Assembly: GCF_002218085.1 (NCBI RefSeq)
Contig: NZ_BDUC01000001.1
Location: 248,001-312,000 of the forward strand
Length of the DNA stretch: 64,000 bases
Reading direction: 5' to 3'
Source: Tolypothrix sp. NIES-4075
GTDB taxonomy: Bacteria > Cyanobacteriota > Cyanobacteriia > Cyanobacteriales > Nostocaceae
In this document: in pieces, positions 17,965 through 25,717 of the stretch
Position numbering within the stretch: position 1 is the first letter of the stretch
Layout: each line of letters starts with the position of its first letter
Notes under the pieces: generated by a model
Seen by the model: the letters and a program-made list of their open reading frames with translations, nothing else
Told to the model about the DNA's origin: nothing
The model's database searches: none
Program-made: the position numbers and the translations under genes

Positions 17965-18933
17965 ATGACCTATTTAGAAGCAGCAGCGCAATTCTACAGC
18001 GAAGTAGCGCAAACACCGCAAGTTGGACTTTGTTGCGTCCAAAGTTCATCCTTGCAGTTGCCAGGATTGCATATTCCCTCGCAAATGCAGGAAATGAACT
18101 ACGGTTGCGGTACCACTGTTCACGCAGCTGAACTCGCAAACCAACCTACAGTCTTGTATGTTGGTGTTGGTGGTGGGTTAGAAGCGTTGCAATTTGCTTA
18201 TTTTTCGCGTCGTCAGAGTGCTGTAATTGCAGTCGATCCGGTTGCAGCGATGCGTGAAGCTGCTACACGCAATTTAGAAATTGCCGCAAAAGAAAATTCT
18301 TGGTTTGATACCAGCTTTGTGGAAATTCGCGAAGGGGATGCTTTTAACTTACCAGTTGATGATGCTTCTGTCGATGTAGTCGCGCAAAATTGCCTTTTCA
18401 ATATCTTTGAACCCGAAGATTTAACTCGTGCTTTAAAGGAAGCATATCGAGTATTAAAACCAGGTGGACGCTTGCAAATGAGTGACCCGATCGCTACTTC
18501 TCCAATTCCCCTTCATTTACAACAAGATGAGCGGTTACGAGCCATGTGTTTATCAGGGGCACTCACCTATGAAGAGTATACTCAACGTATCATCCAAGCT
18601 GGTTTTGGTCAAGTTGAAATTCGTGCCCGTCGTCCTTATCGTCTTCTAGATTCTCAAACTTACAATTTGCCAGATAATTTGCTTTTAGAAAGTCTAGATT
18701 CTGTTTCTTTTAAAGTTATCATTCCCGAAGATGGTGCTTGTATTTTTACTGGGAAAACAGCAATTTACGCGGGTGCAGAAGAAACTTTTGACGATTCAGC
18801 CGGACATATTCTGCAACGTGGAGTTCCAGCAGCAGTGTGTGATAAAACAGCCGCTAAACTAGGCGGATTAAAGCCAAAAGAGATAATCATCACTGACTCT
18901 ACATGGTATTATGACGGCGGCGGTTGTTGTTAA
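17965..18933 (+). CDS. arsM: Arsenosugar-pathway arsenite S-adenosylmethionine methyltransferase
   Basis: Methylates arsenite as the first step toward arsenosugars. 322 residues. The SAM-binding motif YVGVGGGLEALQFAYF is near residue 65, followed by an acidic-loop region (VIAVDPV) and the NCLFNIFEPED segment. Cysteines that could hold As(III) are in GLCCV (23-24), MNYGCG (about 48), the NCLF cysteine and the final GGGCC. The C-terminal extension with DKTAAKLGG and STWYYDGGGCC is typical of the arsenosugar type. It heads a plus-strand trio: a PiT transporter gene begins 13 bp after its stop, and the radical SAM partner arsS follows. Confidence 0.88.
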   Translation: MTYLEAAAQFYSEVAQTPQVGLCCVQSSSLQLPGLHIPSQMQEMNYGCGTTVHAAELANQPTVLYVGVGGGLEALQFAYFSRRQSAVIAVDPVAAMREAATRNLEIAAKENSWFDTSFVEIREGDAFNLPVDDASVDVVAQNCLFNIFEPEDLTRALKEAYRVLKPGGRLQMSDPIATSPIPLHLQQDERLRAMCLSGALTYEEYTQRIIQAGFGQVEIRARRPYRLLDSQTYNLPDNLLLESLDSVSFKVIIPEDGACIFTGKTAIYAGAEETFDDSAGHILQRGVPAAVCDKTAAKLGGLKPKEIIITDSTWYYDGGGCC

Positions 18934-18946
18934 AAATTGATAAAAA

Positions 18947-19912
18947 ATGTTATTAGGGGCATTGTTTGTAGTTACGCTTTTTTTAGCTTATTCCAATGGA
19001 GCAAATGACAACTTCAAAGGTGTAGCAACGCTATTTGGGAGCCAAACAGCGAGTTATAAAACAGCAATTTGGTTGGCAACAATTACAACTTTTGCGGGTT
19101 CCGTGGCTTCGATTTTTATTGCGGAAACATTAATTAAAAGCTTTTCTGGCAAGGGACTGGTTCCGGATGCGATCGCTAACGCAACTGACTTTCATTTAGC
19201 AGTAGCGATCGCCGGCGGTTTAACTGTGATTATTGCTACTGTAGCAGGATTTCCCATTTCCACAACTCACAGTTTAACAGGTGCGCTGGTTGGTGCGGGA
19301 TTAGTTGCGATCGGTACGAAAGTTAATTTTACAGCTTTGGGAAACTCCTTTGTTTTACCCCTCTTGTTAAGTCCCATCATTGCCATTCCTTTAGGAGCGG
19401 GTATTTACAGCTTATTTAACTATATCTACCACAAATCCAACTTGACACAAAACCAGAAAATTATTGACATTTGTCATTATATCAGTGCTGGTGTTGTCAG
19501 TTTTGCGAGAGGATTAAATGACACTCCGAAAATTGTCTCACTCATCTTGATTATTCAGGCTTTCTCAATTCAAGGAGGAATTATAGCAGTAGCTGTAGCA
19601 ATGGCAATCGGAGGTTTACTCAACGCTAAAAAAGTTGCAGAAACCATGAGTAAAAAAATTACATCAATGAATCATACTCAGGGTTTGTCTGCCAACATTG
19701 TAACTGGACTTTTGGTGATTGCTGCTAGTCGTTTCGGACTTCCTGTTTCCACTACTCACGTTTCAGTCGGTTCAATTTTTGGTGTTGGAGTTATTTCCAA
19801 AACAGCGAATGCGCGTGTTTTTTATCAAATTCTGCTTTCCTGGATTTTAACATTACCTACTGCCGCAATTATTAGTGCAATTTCTTACGGATTATTGCAC
19901 AGTATATCTTAG
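18947..19912 (+). CDS. pit: Inorganic phosphate transporter, PiT family
   Basis: Membrane carrier of the PiT (low-affinity phosphate:cation symport) family. 321 residues, about ten hydrophobic segments. The duplicated family signature is present: NGANDNFKGVATL near the N-terminus and FARGLNDTPKIVSLIL in the middle, each followed by PxSTTHS/STTHVSVG loops (FPISTTHSLTGALVG, LPVSTTHVSVGSIFG). Such carriers can also admit arsenate, and its place between arsM and arsS with a 13-bp gap suggests a job in arsenic or phosphate handling. Whether it imports or exports cannot be read from the sequence. Confidence 0.9.
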   Translation: MLLGALFVVTLFLAYSNGANDNFKGVATLFGSQTASYKTAIWLATITTFAGSVASIFIAETLIKSFSGKGLVPDAIANATDFHLAVAIAGGLTVIIATVAGFPISTTHSLTGALVGAGLVAIGTKVNFTALGNSFVLPLLLSPIIAIPLGAGIYSLFNYIYHKSNLTQNQKIIDICHYISAGVVSFARGLNDTPKIVSLILIIQAFSIQGGIIAVAVAMAIGGLLNAKKVAETMSKKITSMNHTQGLSANIVTGLLVIAASRFGLPVSTTHVSVGSIFGVGVISKTANARVFYQILLSWILTLPTAAIISAISYGLLHSIS

Positions 19913-20097
19913 GGTAGGGTGCATTAGGCGCAAAAATTTAAATATTGATTATAGCCTAACCCACCCGACGATTAGTAGTTTCCTAACTTATATCTTTTTG
20001 AAACGCAGAGAAGCGCAAAGGGTGACGCAAAGGATCGCAGAGTTTTTAAGAGTAAAATATTGAATCACTCCGACGCAAGGGGAAATGATATTAAATC
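19913..20097. repeat. Spacer with a dispersed 'CGCAGAG' repeat
   Basis: Between pit and arsS. It contains AAACGCAGAGAAGCGCAAAG followed by GGTGACGCAAAGGATCGCAGAG, tandem-like variants of CGCAGAG/CGCAAAG, a dispersed text common in this group. No gene. Confidence 0.45.
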
Positions 20098-21084
20098 ATG
20101 CTTCAAACAAAAATAACACCTTTCAAAGATAAATTAAGTTATTCCTTGACAAAAAAGGGAATTAATGTATTACAAATTAACTTAGGTAAGCGCTGCAACC
20201 TCGCTTGTACGCACTGTCATGTGGAAGCGGGACCAAAACGCACAGAAGAACTTACCCCGGAAATTTGTGAACAGTTGATAGAGTTAATTCACAAATTTCC
20301 AGAAATTAAAATTGTTGACTTGACAGGTGGTGCCCCGGAGATGAATTATGGATTTAAGCCACTAGTAGAAGCCGCAAAAGCAACGGATAAAAAAATAATT
20401 GTCCGGTCGAATTTGACAATTTTCTTTGAAGATAATTTTGGCGACTTACCAGAATATTTTGCGAAACATCAAGTCAGAGTAGTTGCTTCTCTGCCTTGCT
20501 ATTTAGCAGATAATGTTGATAAAATGCGGGGTCTTGGCGTTTTTGATGATTCGATTCGCGCCATACAATGGTTGAATAAAGTCGGCTATGGAAACAAGCC
20601 AGATTTAATTTTAGATTTGGTGTATAATCCCCAATTACCTACAAGCGAAAATTTTTCTTTAACTCCGGAACAGACTAAGCTGGAAAGAGATTACAAAGTG
20701 TTCTTGCAAGAACATTTTGAAATTGTGTTTAACAACCTATTCACAATCACAAACATCCCAGTAGGTCGAACTAAAATGCATTTAGAGCGGAAGAAACTTT
20801 ACGCACCCTATTTGCAGTTTTTAGAGTCGCATTTTAATGGTAGTACAATTGAAAATTTGATGTGTCGTGATGAACTTTCAATTGACTATTTGGGTAATGT
20901 CTATGATTGTGACTTTAATCAAATGATGAATTTACCTGCGAAAACTCGCAATGGTGAAACCTTGACAGTTGCTAAGTTGTTAGAAGCTGGTAGTTTAAAC
21001 TTAATTGATGAAGTACAAACTGCTGCTTATTGTTATGGTTGTACCGCTGGATGTGGTTCGAGTTGTGGTGGTGCTTTAGTGTAA
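20098..21084 (+). CDS. arsS: Arsenosugar biosynthesis radical SAM protein
   Basis: Adds the 5'-deoxyadenosyl group of SAM to dimethylated arsenic, making the arsenosugar precursor. 328 residues. The radical SAM cluster motif CNLACTHC (CX3CX2C) is at 34-41, followed by HVEAGPKRTEE and LTGGAPEMNYGF. The C-terminal part carries the family's extra cysteine-rich segments (MCRDELSIDYLGNVYDCDFN and CYGCTAGCGSSCGG), which bind an auxiliary Fe-S cluster or the substrate. It stands 185 bp behind pit and belongs functionally with arsM. Assignment is solid because both partners are in the same locus. Confidence 0.9.
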   Translation: MLQTKITPFKDKLSYSLTKKGINVLQINLGKRCNLACTHCHVEAGPKRTEELTPEICEQLIELIHKFPEIKIVDLTGGAPEMNYGFKPLVEAAKATDKKIIVRSNLTIFFEDNFGDLPEYFAKHQVRVVASLPCYLADNVDKMRGLGVFDDSIRAIQWLNKVGYGNKPDLILDLVYNPQLPTSENFSLTPEQTKLERDYKVFLQEHFEIVFNNLFTITNIPVGRTKMHLERKKLYAPYLQFLESHFNGSTIENLMCRDELSIDYLGNVYDCDFNQMMNLPAKTRNGETLTVAKLLEAGSLNLIDEVQTAAYCYGCTAGCGSSCGGALV

Positions 21085-21747
21085 AGTCGATTATCACTAA
21101 ACCAAAAACTTTTTCTCCAAAGAGCGATCGCTAAAATCTTTGTAGCTAATGTATCGTTGGCTAATCCTTTCTCTAACTGCTTACCTTATAGCCCACGCTT
21201 ACTTATCTAGAGGCTCACTTACCATTAGCGCCTGATTGGGGAGAGGCTGCACAAACTGCCTTTTAATCACTTTTTACTCAAATAGTTGTGTCTCATATGT
21301 TACTTAATATTGAGCAATTGATTACCCTCACACGTGGTTGTGGTTTTGACATCCATATTTCCAGGTGCTAGATGTGAGTTTACATGCCTTTGTTTATTTG
21401 CACACACGAATTTTTCAGTATAAAACACCATATTTTAGATAAATATATGACATGTTTTAAATATACTGAGATAAAAATCATGTGTGAATAAAATTAAGTT
21501 AAGCTTTTTCATCAAAAGTGCGGTAAAGTTGTAGCAAATTGTTTTTAGTAGTAACAATACCTTGTCCTAACCGACACGTTACGGGAACGCCAATTTTTTG
21601 AAACCCTTACAGAATGTGAGTTTTGGACTATGCGTTTCCAACTTATTTTTGTGTGCTGAAACTCTTGCAGAGTAGGAAGACAAGGTTTTTTATATAACCT
21701 CACTCTTCTGATTTTGGCGAAGGTATTGGTAATAACGGAGGAGATTA
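21085..21747. other. 663-bp spacer upstream of the PQQ-type gene
   Basis: AT-rich spacer without a credible gene. Two related short segments occur near 21599 (GAAACCCTTACAGAATGTGAG) and 21658 (GAAACTCTTGCAGAGTAGGA). A GGAGGAG ribosome-binding site ends 4 nt before the GTG of the next gene. AAGGTT/AACCT at 21682-21701 can form a weak hairpin in the leader. Confidence 0.4.
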
Positions 21748-23376
21748 GTGACTGTGATTAAAACTTTTTCATCCTATAAACGAGCGCTTGGAATTGCTAC
21801 AGTGGCATTAGTCTTTATCATGCCAACAATTAGTAGTAGTGCTGAAGAAAGTCAGTGGAGATCGGATAATCAGTGGAGGTTGGGTGGTCAGAACCTAAAC
21901 AATACTCGCTCTACAGCAGGTGAGAGATACCTCAATCCGAAAAACGTAACACAGTTGTCTCCCAAATGGATTTTCAGTGCAGGTGGTGAACTCTCTGCTA
22001 CACCAGCAGTTGTAGATAAAACTGTATATATGCCTGACTGGGGCGGTAATTTTTTTAAGATTGATGCACAGACGGGTACACAGATTTGGGCAAATAGTAT
22101 TGCTAGCTATATTAATGATCCAAGTATCCCAAAAGCTTTTTCGCGCACAAGTCCAGCACTTAAGGGGAATAAAGTGGTTATTGGTAGCCAGGAAGGTGCT
22201 TTCCTGATAGCAGTTAACAAAGATACTGGGAAGCTAATCTGGAAAACAAAACTTGACGAGCACCCCTATGCTATTATTACTCAATCACCGACCATTTATG
22301 GCAATCGTGTGTATGTTGGAGTTGCCTCTTCTGAGGAAACAGCGGCTAACGATCCGAACTACCCATGCTGCACATTCCGTGGAAGCATGACTGCCGTAGA
22401 TTTGAATACTGGAAAGCTTCTGTGGAAAACTTACACTGTACCGGAAAATTATGGTCAATCGGATGGCTACTCAGGTGGAGCAGTATGGGGTAGCACACCA
22501 GCAATCGATCCAAAGCGAAATTCGGTATATATTGCAACAGGCAATAACTACAATGTGCCTCAAACGGCAAGAGATTGTATTGCAAAACTCTCTTCACAGA
22601 CAGCTCCTGATGAGTCGCAATGCCTCGATGACAATAATTATATTGACGCGATCGTGGCACTTGATCTCGACACTGGCACGATTAAGTGGGCAAATAAACT
22701 ACAGGGATACGATACCTGGACTGTTGCCTGCTACTATGGCGGTATCTCCAATTGCCCTGACCCCAAAGGACCAGATTATGATTTCGGTCAGGCACCCATG
22801 CTTTTCACTGTTAAAGATGCTGGAAAATCGCGTGATCTACTTGGTGCTGGTCAGAAGAGTGGTGTCTTTTGGGCGCTTGACCGGGATACTGGAAAAGTCG
22901 TCTGGAGCCGAATAGTTGGTCCTGGTGGTCCTGTTGGTGGAATAATGTGGGGTTCGGCTACGGATGGTCAACAAATCTATGTAGCGATTTCAAACTACGG
23001 ATTTGAGAAGTACACATTAGATCCCTCAGGTGAGACTATTAACGGTGGGTCATGGAGTGCGCTTGATGCAGCTACTGGCAAAATTATCTGGCAGACAGCA
23101 GATCCAGCAGGTGAAAGGGATATGGCTCCAATGACAGTAGCGAATGGAGTGGTGTATGCTGGCTCGATGGCATCAGGAGCCGATAACAATAACATGTATG
23201 CATTAGATGCAAAGAGTGGTAAGATTCTGTGGAATTTTAACAGTGGGGGATCAGTAGTTGCAGGTGCAGCAGTGGTTGATGGTACAGTGTACTGGGGTTC
23301 TGGCTACAGCCGCATCCCAGGCGGGTTTAAGTCTAATAATAAGTTTTATGCATTCACAGTCTCGAAGCATCGGTAA
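21748..23376 (+). CDS. Secreted PQQ-type beta-propeller protein (polyvinyl-alcohol-dehydrogenase-like)
   Basis: 542 residues, GTG start behind GGAGGAG. The N-terminal signal peptide (about 1-32, cut after SSSAEE or nearby) sends it to the periplasm. The rest is a beta-propeller with repeated tryptophan-docking blades (DAQTGTQIWAN, NKDTGKLIWKT, DLNTGKLLWKT, DLDTGTIKWAN, DRDTGKVVWSR, DAATGKIIWQT, DAKSGKILWNF). Adjacent cysteines in YPCCTFRG correspond to the vicinal disulfide of quinoprotein alcohol dehydrogenases. A second paired-cysteine region (ARDCIAKL, ESQCLDD) may be another disulfide. No cytochrome c motif is present. Probable quinoprotein dehydrogenase; substrate unknown. No neighbour suggests a pathway, and cyanobacterial PQQ supply is uncertain. 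Confidence 0.75.
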   Translation: MTVIKTFSSYKRALGIATVALVFIMPTISSSAEESQWRSDNQWRLGGQNLNNTRSTAGERYLNPKNVTQLSPKWIFSAGGELSATPAVVDKTVYMPDWGGNFFKIDAQTGTQIWANSIASYINDPSIPKAFSRTSPALKGNKVVIGSQEGAFLIAVNKDTGKLIWKTKLDEHPYAIITQSPTIYGNRVYVGVASSEETAANDPNYPCCTFRGSMTAVDLNTGKLLWKTYTVPENYGQSDGYSGGAVWGSTPAIDPKRNSVYIATGNNYNVPQTARDCIAKLSSQTAPDESQCLDDNNYIDAIVALDLDTGTIKWANKLQGYDTWTVACYYGGISNCPDPKGPDYDFGQAPMLFTVKDAGKSRDLLGAGQKSGVFWALDRDTGKVVWSRIVGPGGPVGGIMWGSATDGQQIYVAISNYGFEKYTLDPSGETINGGSWSALDAATGKIIWQTADPAGERDMAPMTVANGVVYAGSMASGADNNNMYALDAKSGKILWNFNSGGSVVAGAAVVDGTVYWGSGYSRIPGGFKSNNKFYAFTVSKHR

Positions 23377-23633
23377 CAGGTTAAGGTTATCCTGCTTTTG
23401 TCAATAAGTAATGTTACTTAAAAAGGTGACAAAAACCGTGGTTGAAAACATAATTTTTGTGGGAGCGATCGCGTACTATTTATACTCGTCTTCAAATCAG
23501 ATGATTGGGGACTGTAGAAAAACCCCATACGCAACACACATGCAGAAATCTTGCTGTTGATTAGTTCATTAAAAATTCTGTTACCAAAACTGTTACGAGC
23601 GTCTTTGTATTAGTAGCTGCCTTTATGATGATA

Positions 23634-23695
23634 GATAGTTAAGTTCCTCACACCACACCGAAGCCGCGAAATATTGACTTTCGCGGCTTTTTTTT
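23634..23695 (+). ncRNA. yfr1: Probable Yfr1 small regulatory RNA
   Basis: The unpaired segment TTCCTCACACCACACC (from 23644) matches 10 of 12 bases of the ultra-conserved cyanobacterial Yfr1 core ACUCCUCACACC. It is directly followed by a perfect 10-bp terminator stem AGCCGCGAAA/TTTCGCGGCT (23662-23688) and eight T. A perfect-looking -10 box TATGAT lies at 23624-23629, placing the start near 23634-23636 and giving about 60 nt, the size known for Yfr1. Yfr1 is an abundant sRNA that blocks translation of outer-membrane porin mRNAs. The usual 5' stem-loop is not obvious here, which lowers confidence. Confidence 0.65.
23662..23695 (+). terminator. Rho-independent terminator
   Basis: Stem of 10 perfect pairs (AGCCGCGAAA/TTTCGCGGCT), 7-nt loop TATTGAC, then eight T. 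It ends the putative Yfr1 RNA and would also stop read-through from the PQQ-type gene. Confidence 0.9.
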
Positions 23696-23744
23696 CATAT
23701 TGTACAGTGACAGATTATTTGTCATCGGGAACAGATTAATGTCG

Positions 23745-24185
23745 TCATACCGAATTAAGTGGAGTTGTGCCATTACCGTTAGTTGACGCATTCGCAATTG
23801 CAGCTTGAGTAGGTTGAGTAGCAAGAACCGCTACAACTGGAGTAACTTTTGAACTAGATTGTTTACTTCGTTTTCGATTAGAGCCGCCAGCCTTGGAATA
23901 CTCTATACTGTTTCTGCCGTAGACAGTTGCAACTCCACTTAGCATTCGTTCAGACATTTCGGAGAGGGCTTTATCCATCTGGGTGATTGTTTTACGCGAT
24001 TCTTCAAGATTGGACACCAGGGTGTTATGAGCTTCTAGTACAGCACGGGTAGTGTTGATTAGGTGGTTGTAGGCTTCAATGGTTAACCCATGTCCTAAAT
24101 CCAGACTTTCATCAATGGATTTAAGCAAAGCGAGACGAAGTTGGGCTTTGTCAACAGCAGCAGAACCACGAGTTCTTAAAGACAT
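23745..24185 (-). CDS. Hypothetical protein with helical core and low-complexity tail
   Basis: 146 residues. AAGGATA precedes the ATG. Residues 15-90 are predicted helical and could coil (LLKSIDESLDLGHGLTIEAYNHLINTTRAVLEAHNTLVSNLEESRKTI in outline, then QMDKALSEMSERM). The tail from about 100 is basic then Ala/Thr/Asn-rich (NRKRSKQSSSK, then TQAAIANASTNGNGT). No signal peptide or membrane segment. I do not recognise the family. Its 3' end faces the Yfr1 terminator. Normal codon use and a sensible ribosome site support a real gene. Confidence 0.55.
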   Translation of the reverse strand: MSLRTRGSAAVDKAQLRLALLKSIDESLDLGHGLTIEAYNHLINTTRAVLEAHNTLVSNLEESRKTITQMDKALSEMSERMLSGVATVYGRNSIEYSKAGGSNRKRSKQSSSKVTPVVAVLATQPTQAAIANASTNGNGTTPLNSV

Positions 24186-24363
24186 GAGATATCCTTTTTT
24201 TTAATAATTCCTTTTTCAACATAATGGAGTATCCTTTTGCCTGAGATGGGTAGTTTTGTGGATTTATTTCATTAAATTTCAACTAAATAATTACGAGTTT
24301 GCCTGTATTTTTACTCATTTTTTATATGGATTTGTTGTTTTAAAAGAAGTGCAATCAGCAACA

Positions 24364-24594
24364 GTAATCGCCGAAATCACAATTGCGAACGCCAAATCTA
24401 TAAATGCGACTGCCGAAATAGCAATTGCGATCGCCAAATCAATAAATGCGAGCGCCGAAATAGCAATTGCGATCGCCGAAATCACAAACGCGAACGCCAA
24501 ATCGATAAATACGACTGCCGAAATAACAAATGCGATCGCCAAATCTATAATTGCGATCGCTAAATCTATAAATGCGATCGCCAAAATAACATTA
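24364..24594. repeat. 21-bp tandem repeat, 11 units, containing HIP1-like octamers
   Basis: Eleven head-to-tail 21-bp units of the type GCGATCGCCAAATCTATAAAT; variants alternate GATCG/GAACG/GACTG and CAAATC/GAAATA. Several units contain or nearly contain the HIP1 octamer GCGATCGC. As 21 is a multiple of three, frames stay open on both strands (Ala/Ile-rich 7-residue repeats), but the product looks artificial. It is the second 21-bp array in the window, unrelated in sequence to the one at 13.2 kb. Confidence 0.9.
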
Positions 24595-24812
24595 TAAAGG
24601 GAAAACTAGAACATCTAATTCCCTCTCCTTTATAAGCTACGGTGTACACACAAGTCGAATTACCCCCCTTTCTAAGGGGGGAAAAAAGAAATCTAGTTCC
24701 CTCCCCTTTATAAGCTACGGTGTATACACAAGTTGAATTACCCCCCTTAATCCCCCTTAGAAAGGGGGGAAAAAGAAATCTATCTAGTTCCCTCCCCTTT
24801 ATAAGGGGAGGG

Positions 24813-25205
24813 TTAGGGTGGGGTAACTTCCCTCAACCTACAAATAACTTCCCTAATCTTATCCACCACAACATCAATATCTTGATAAACTTCTTGATTT
24901 GTAAATCTCAAAATCCTCGTGCCTTTTGATTCCAAAAATGCTTGGCGATCGCGGTCATATTCTGGAACTCCATCTTGATAGTGACTATCACCATCAATTT
25001 CTATGGCAAGTCTCAATTCCGAAGAATAAAAATCCACTACAAATCTGTCAATACTGTATTGTCTGCGAAATTTACAGCTTTCAATTTGTTGATTTCTAAG
25101 TTTTGCCCAAACTATTTTTTCAGATGGGGGCATATTGTTTCTGAGAGTTTGCCGTTTTTGCTTTTCTGAGGTTTGGTTATACAGTTTTGTCATCAGCGTT
25201 TTCAT
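24813..25205 (-). CDS. DUF559 (Vsr-like) endonuclease-domain protein
   Basis: 130 residues. The family pattern is complete: TLRNNMPPSEKIVWAKLRN helix, FRRQYSIDRFVVDFYSSELRLAIEIDGDSHY (PD-(D/E)XK-like: Asp in VVDFY, Glu-Ile-Asp-Gly core), then YDRDRQAFLESKGTRILRF and the NQEVYQDIDVVVDKI helix. These proteins resemble very-short-patch repair endonucleases and are often found inside or beside repeats in cyanobacteria; their biochemical role is not settled. The C-terminal REVTPP is encoded by the flanking repeat (GGGGTAACTTCCC), so gene and element evolved together or the 3' end was replaced. Confidence 0.85.
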   Translation of the reverse strand: MKTLMTKLYNQTSEKQKRQTLRNNMPPSEKIVWAKLRNQQIESCKFRRQYSIDRFVVDFYSSELRLAIEIDGDSHYQDGVPEYDRDRQAFLESKGTRILRFTNQEVYQDIDVVVDKIREVICRLREVTPP

Positions 25206-25225
25206 ATCCCTGGACTGTGCTTATT

Positions 25226-25620
25226 ATTCCCAGGATTACCCCCCTTAATCCCCCCTTGGAAAGGGGGGAGACAAGAAAATTAAGTTCCCTCGCCTTTCCA
25301 AGGGGGGAAAAAAGAAAATCTAGTTCCCTCGCCTTTATAAGGGGAGGCTTAGGGTGGGGTAATTCAATTGATTCCCAGGATTACCCCCCTTAATCCCCCC
25401 TTTCCAAGGGGGGAAACAAGAAAATTAAGTTCCCTCCCCTTTATAAGGGGAGGGTTAGGGTGGGGTAATTCAATTGATTCCCAGGATTACCCCCCTTAAT
25501 CCCCCCTTGGAAAGGGGGGAAACAAGAAAATTAAGTTCCCTCGCCTTTCCAAGGGGGAAACAAGAAAATCCAGTTCCCTCCCCTTTATAAGGGGAGGGTT
25601 AGGGTGGGGTAATTCAATAA
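25226..25620. repeat. Three tandem C/G-rich modules inside the composite element
   Basis: Three direct copies begin ATTCCCAGGATTACCCCCC at about 25226, 25371 and 25477. Each continues with a hairpin-forming CCCCCCTT/AAGGGGGG pair, then AAAATTAAGTTCCCTC and GGGGAGG-TTAGGGTGGGGTAATTCAA. They have slightly different lengths because an inner module is repeated in the first copy. Confidence 0.7.
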
Positions 25621-25717
25621 CTTGCGTGTACACCGTAGCCCTTTTAAGAAGGAGCTAAAACTTTTTACCCCCTCATTTTTCAGAAATTGAGGATAATACT
25701 GTTGAAGCTTCATCAAG

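Larger units (their letters stand above)
24636..25639. mobile_element. Inverted-repeat-bounded composite element carrying a DUF559 nuclease gene
   Basis: Left end GCTACGGTGTACACACAAGT then GAATTACC (24636-24664); the right end at 25608-25639 is its reverse complement (GCTACGGTGTACACGCAAGT, then GAATTACC). A second copy of the left motif lies at 24714-24743. Between them are C/G-rich modules (ACCCCCCTTAATCCCCC, AAGGGGGGAAACAAGAAAAT, AGTTCCCTCCCCTTTATAAG, GGGAGGGTTAGGGTGGGGTA) and one gene. The gene's last codons are written by the repeat. I see no transposase and no clear target-site duplication, so mobility is inferred only from the structure. Confidence 0.5.

Noticed and set aside
24256..24597. 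Ala/Ile repeat protein over the HIP1-like array
   Set aside because: Both strands are open for the same reason; no conserved part and no Shine-Dalgarno site.
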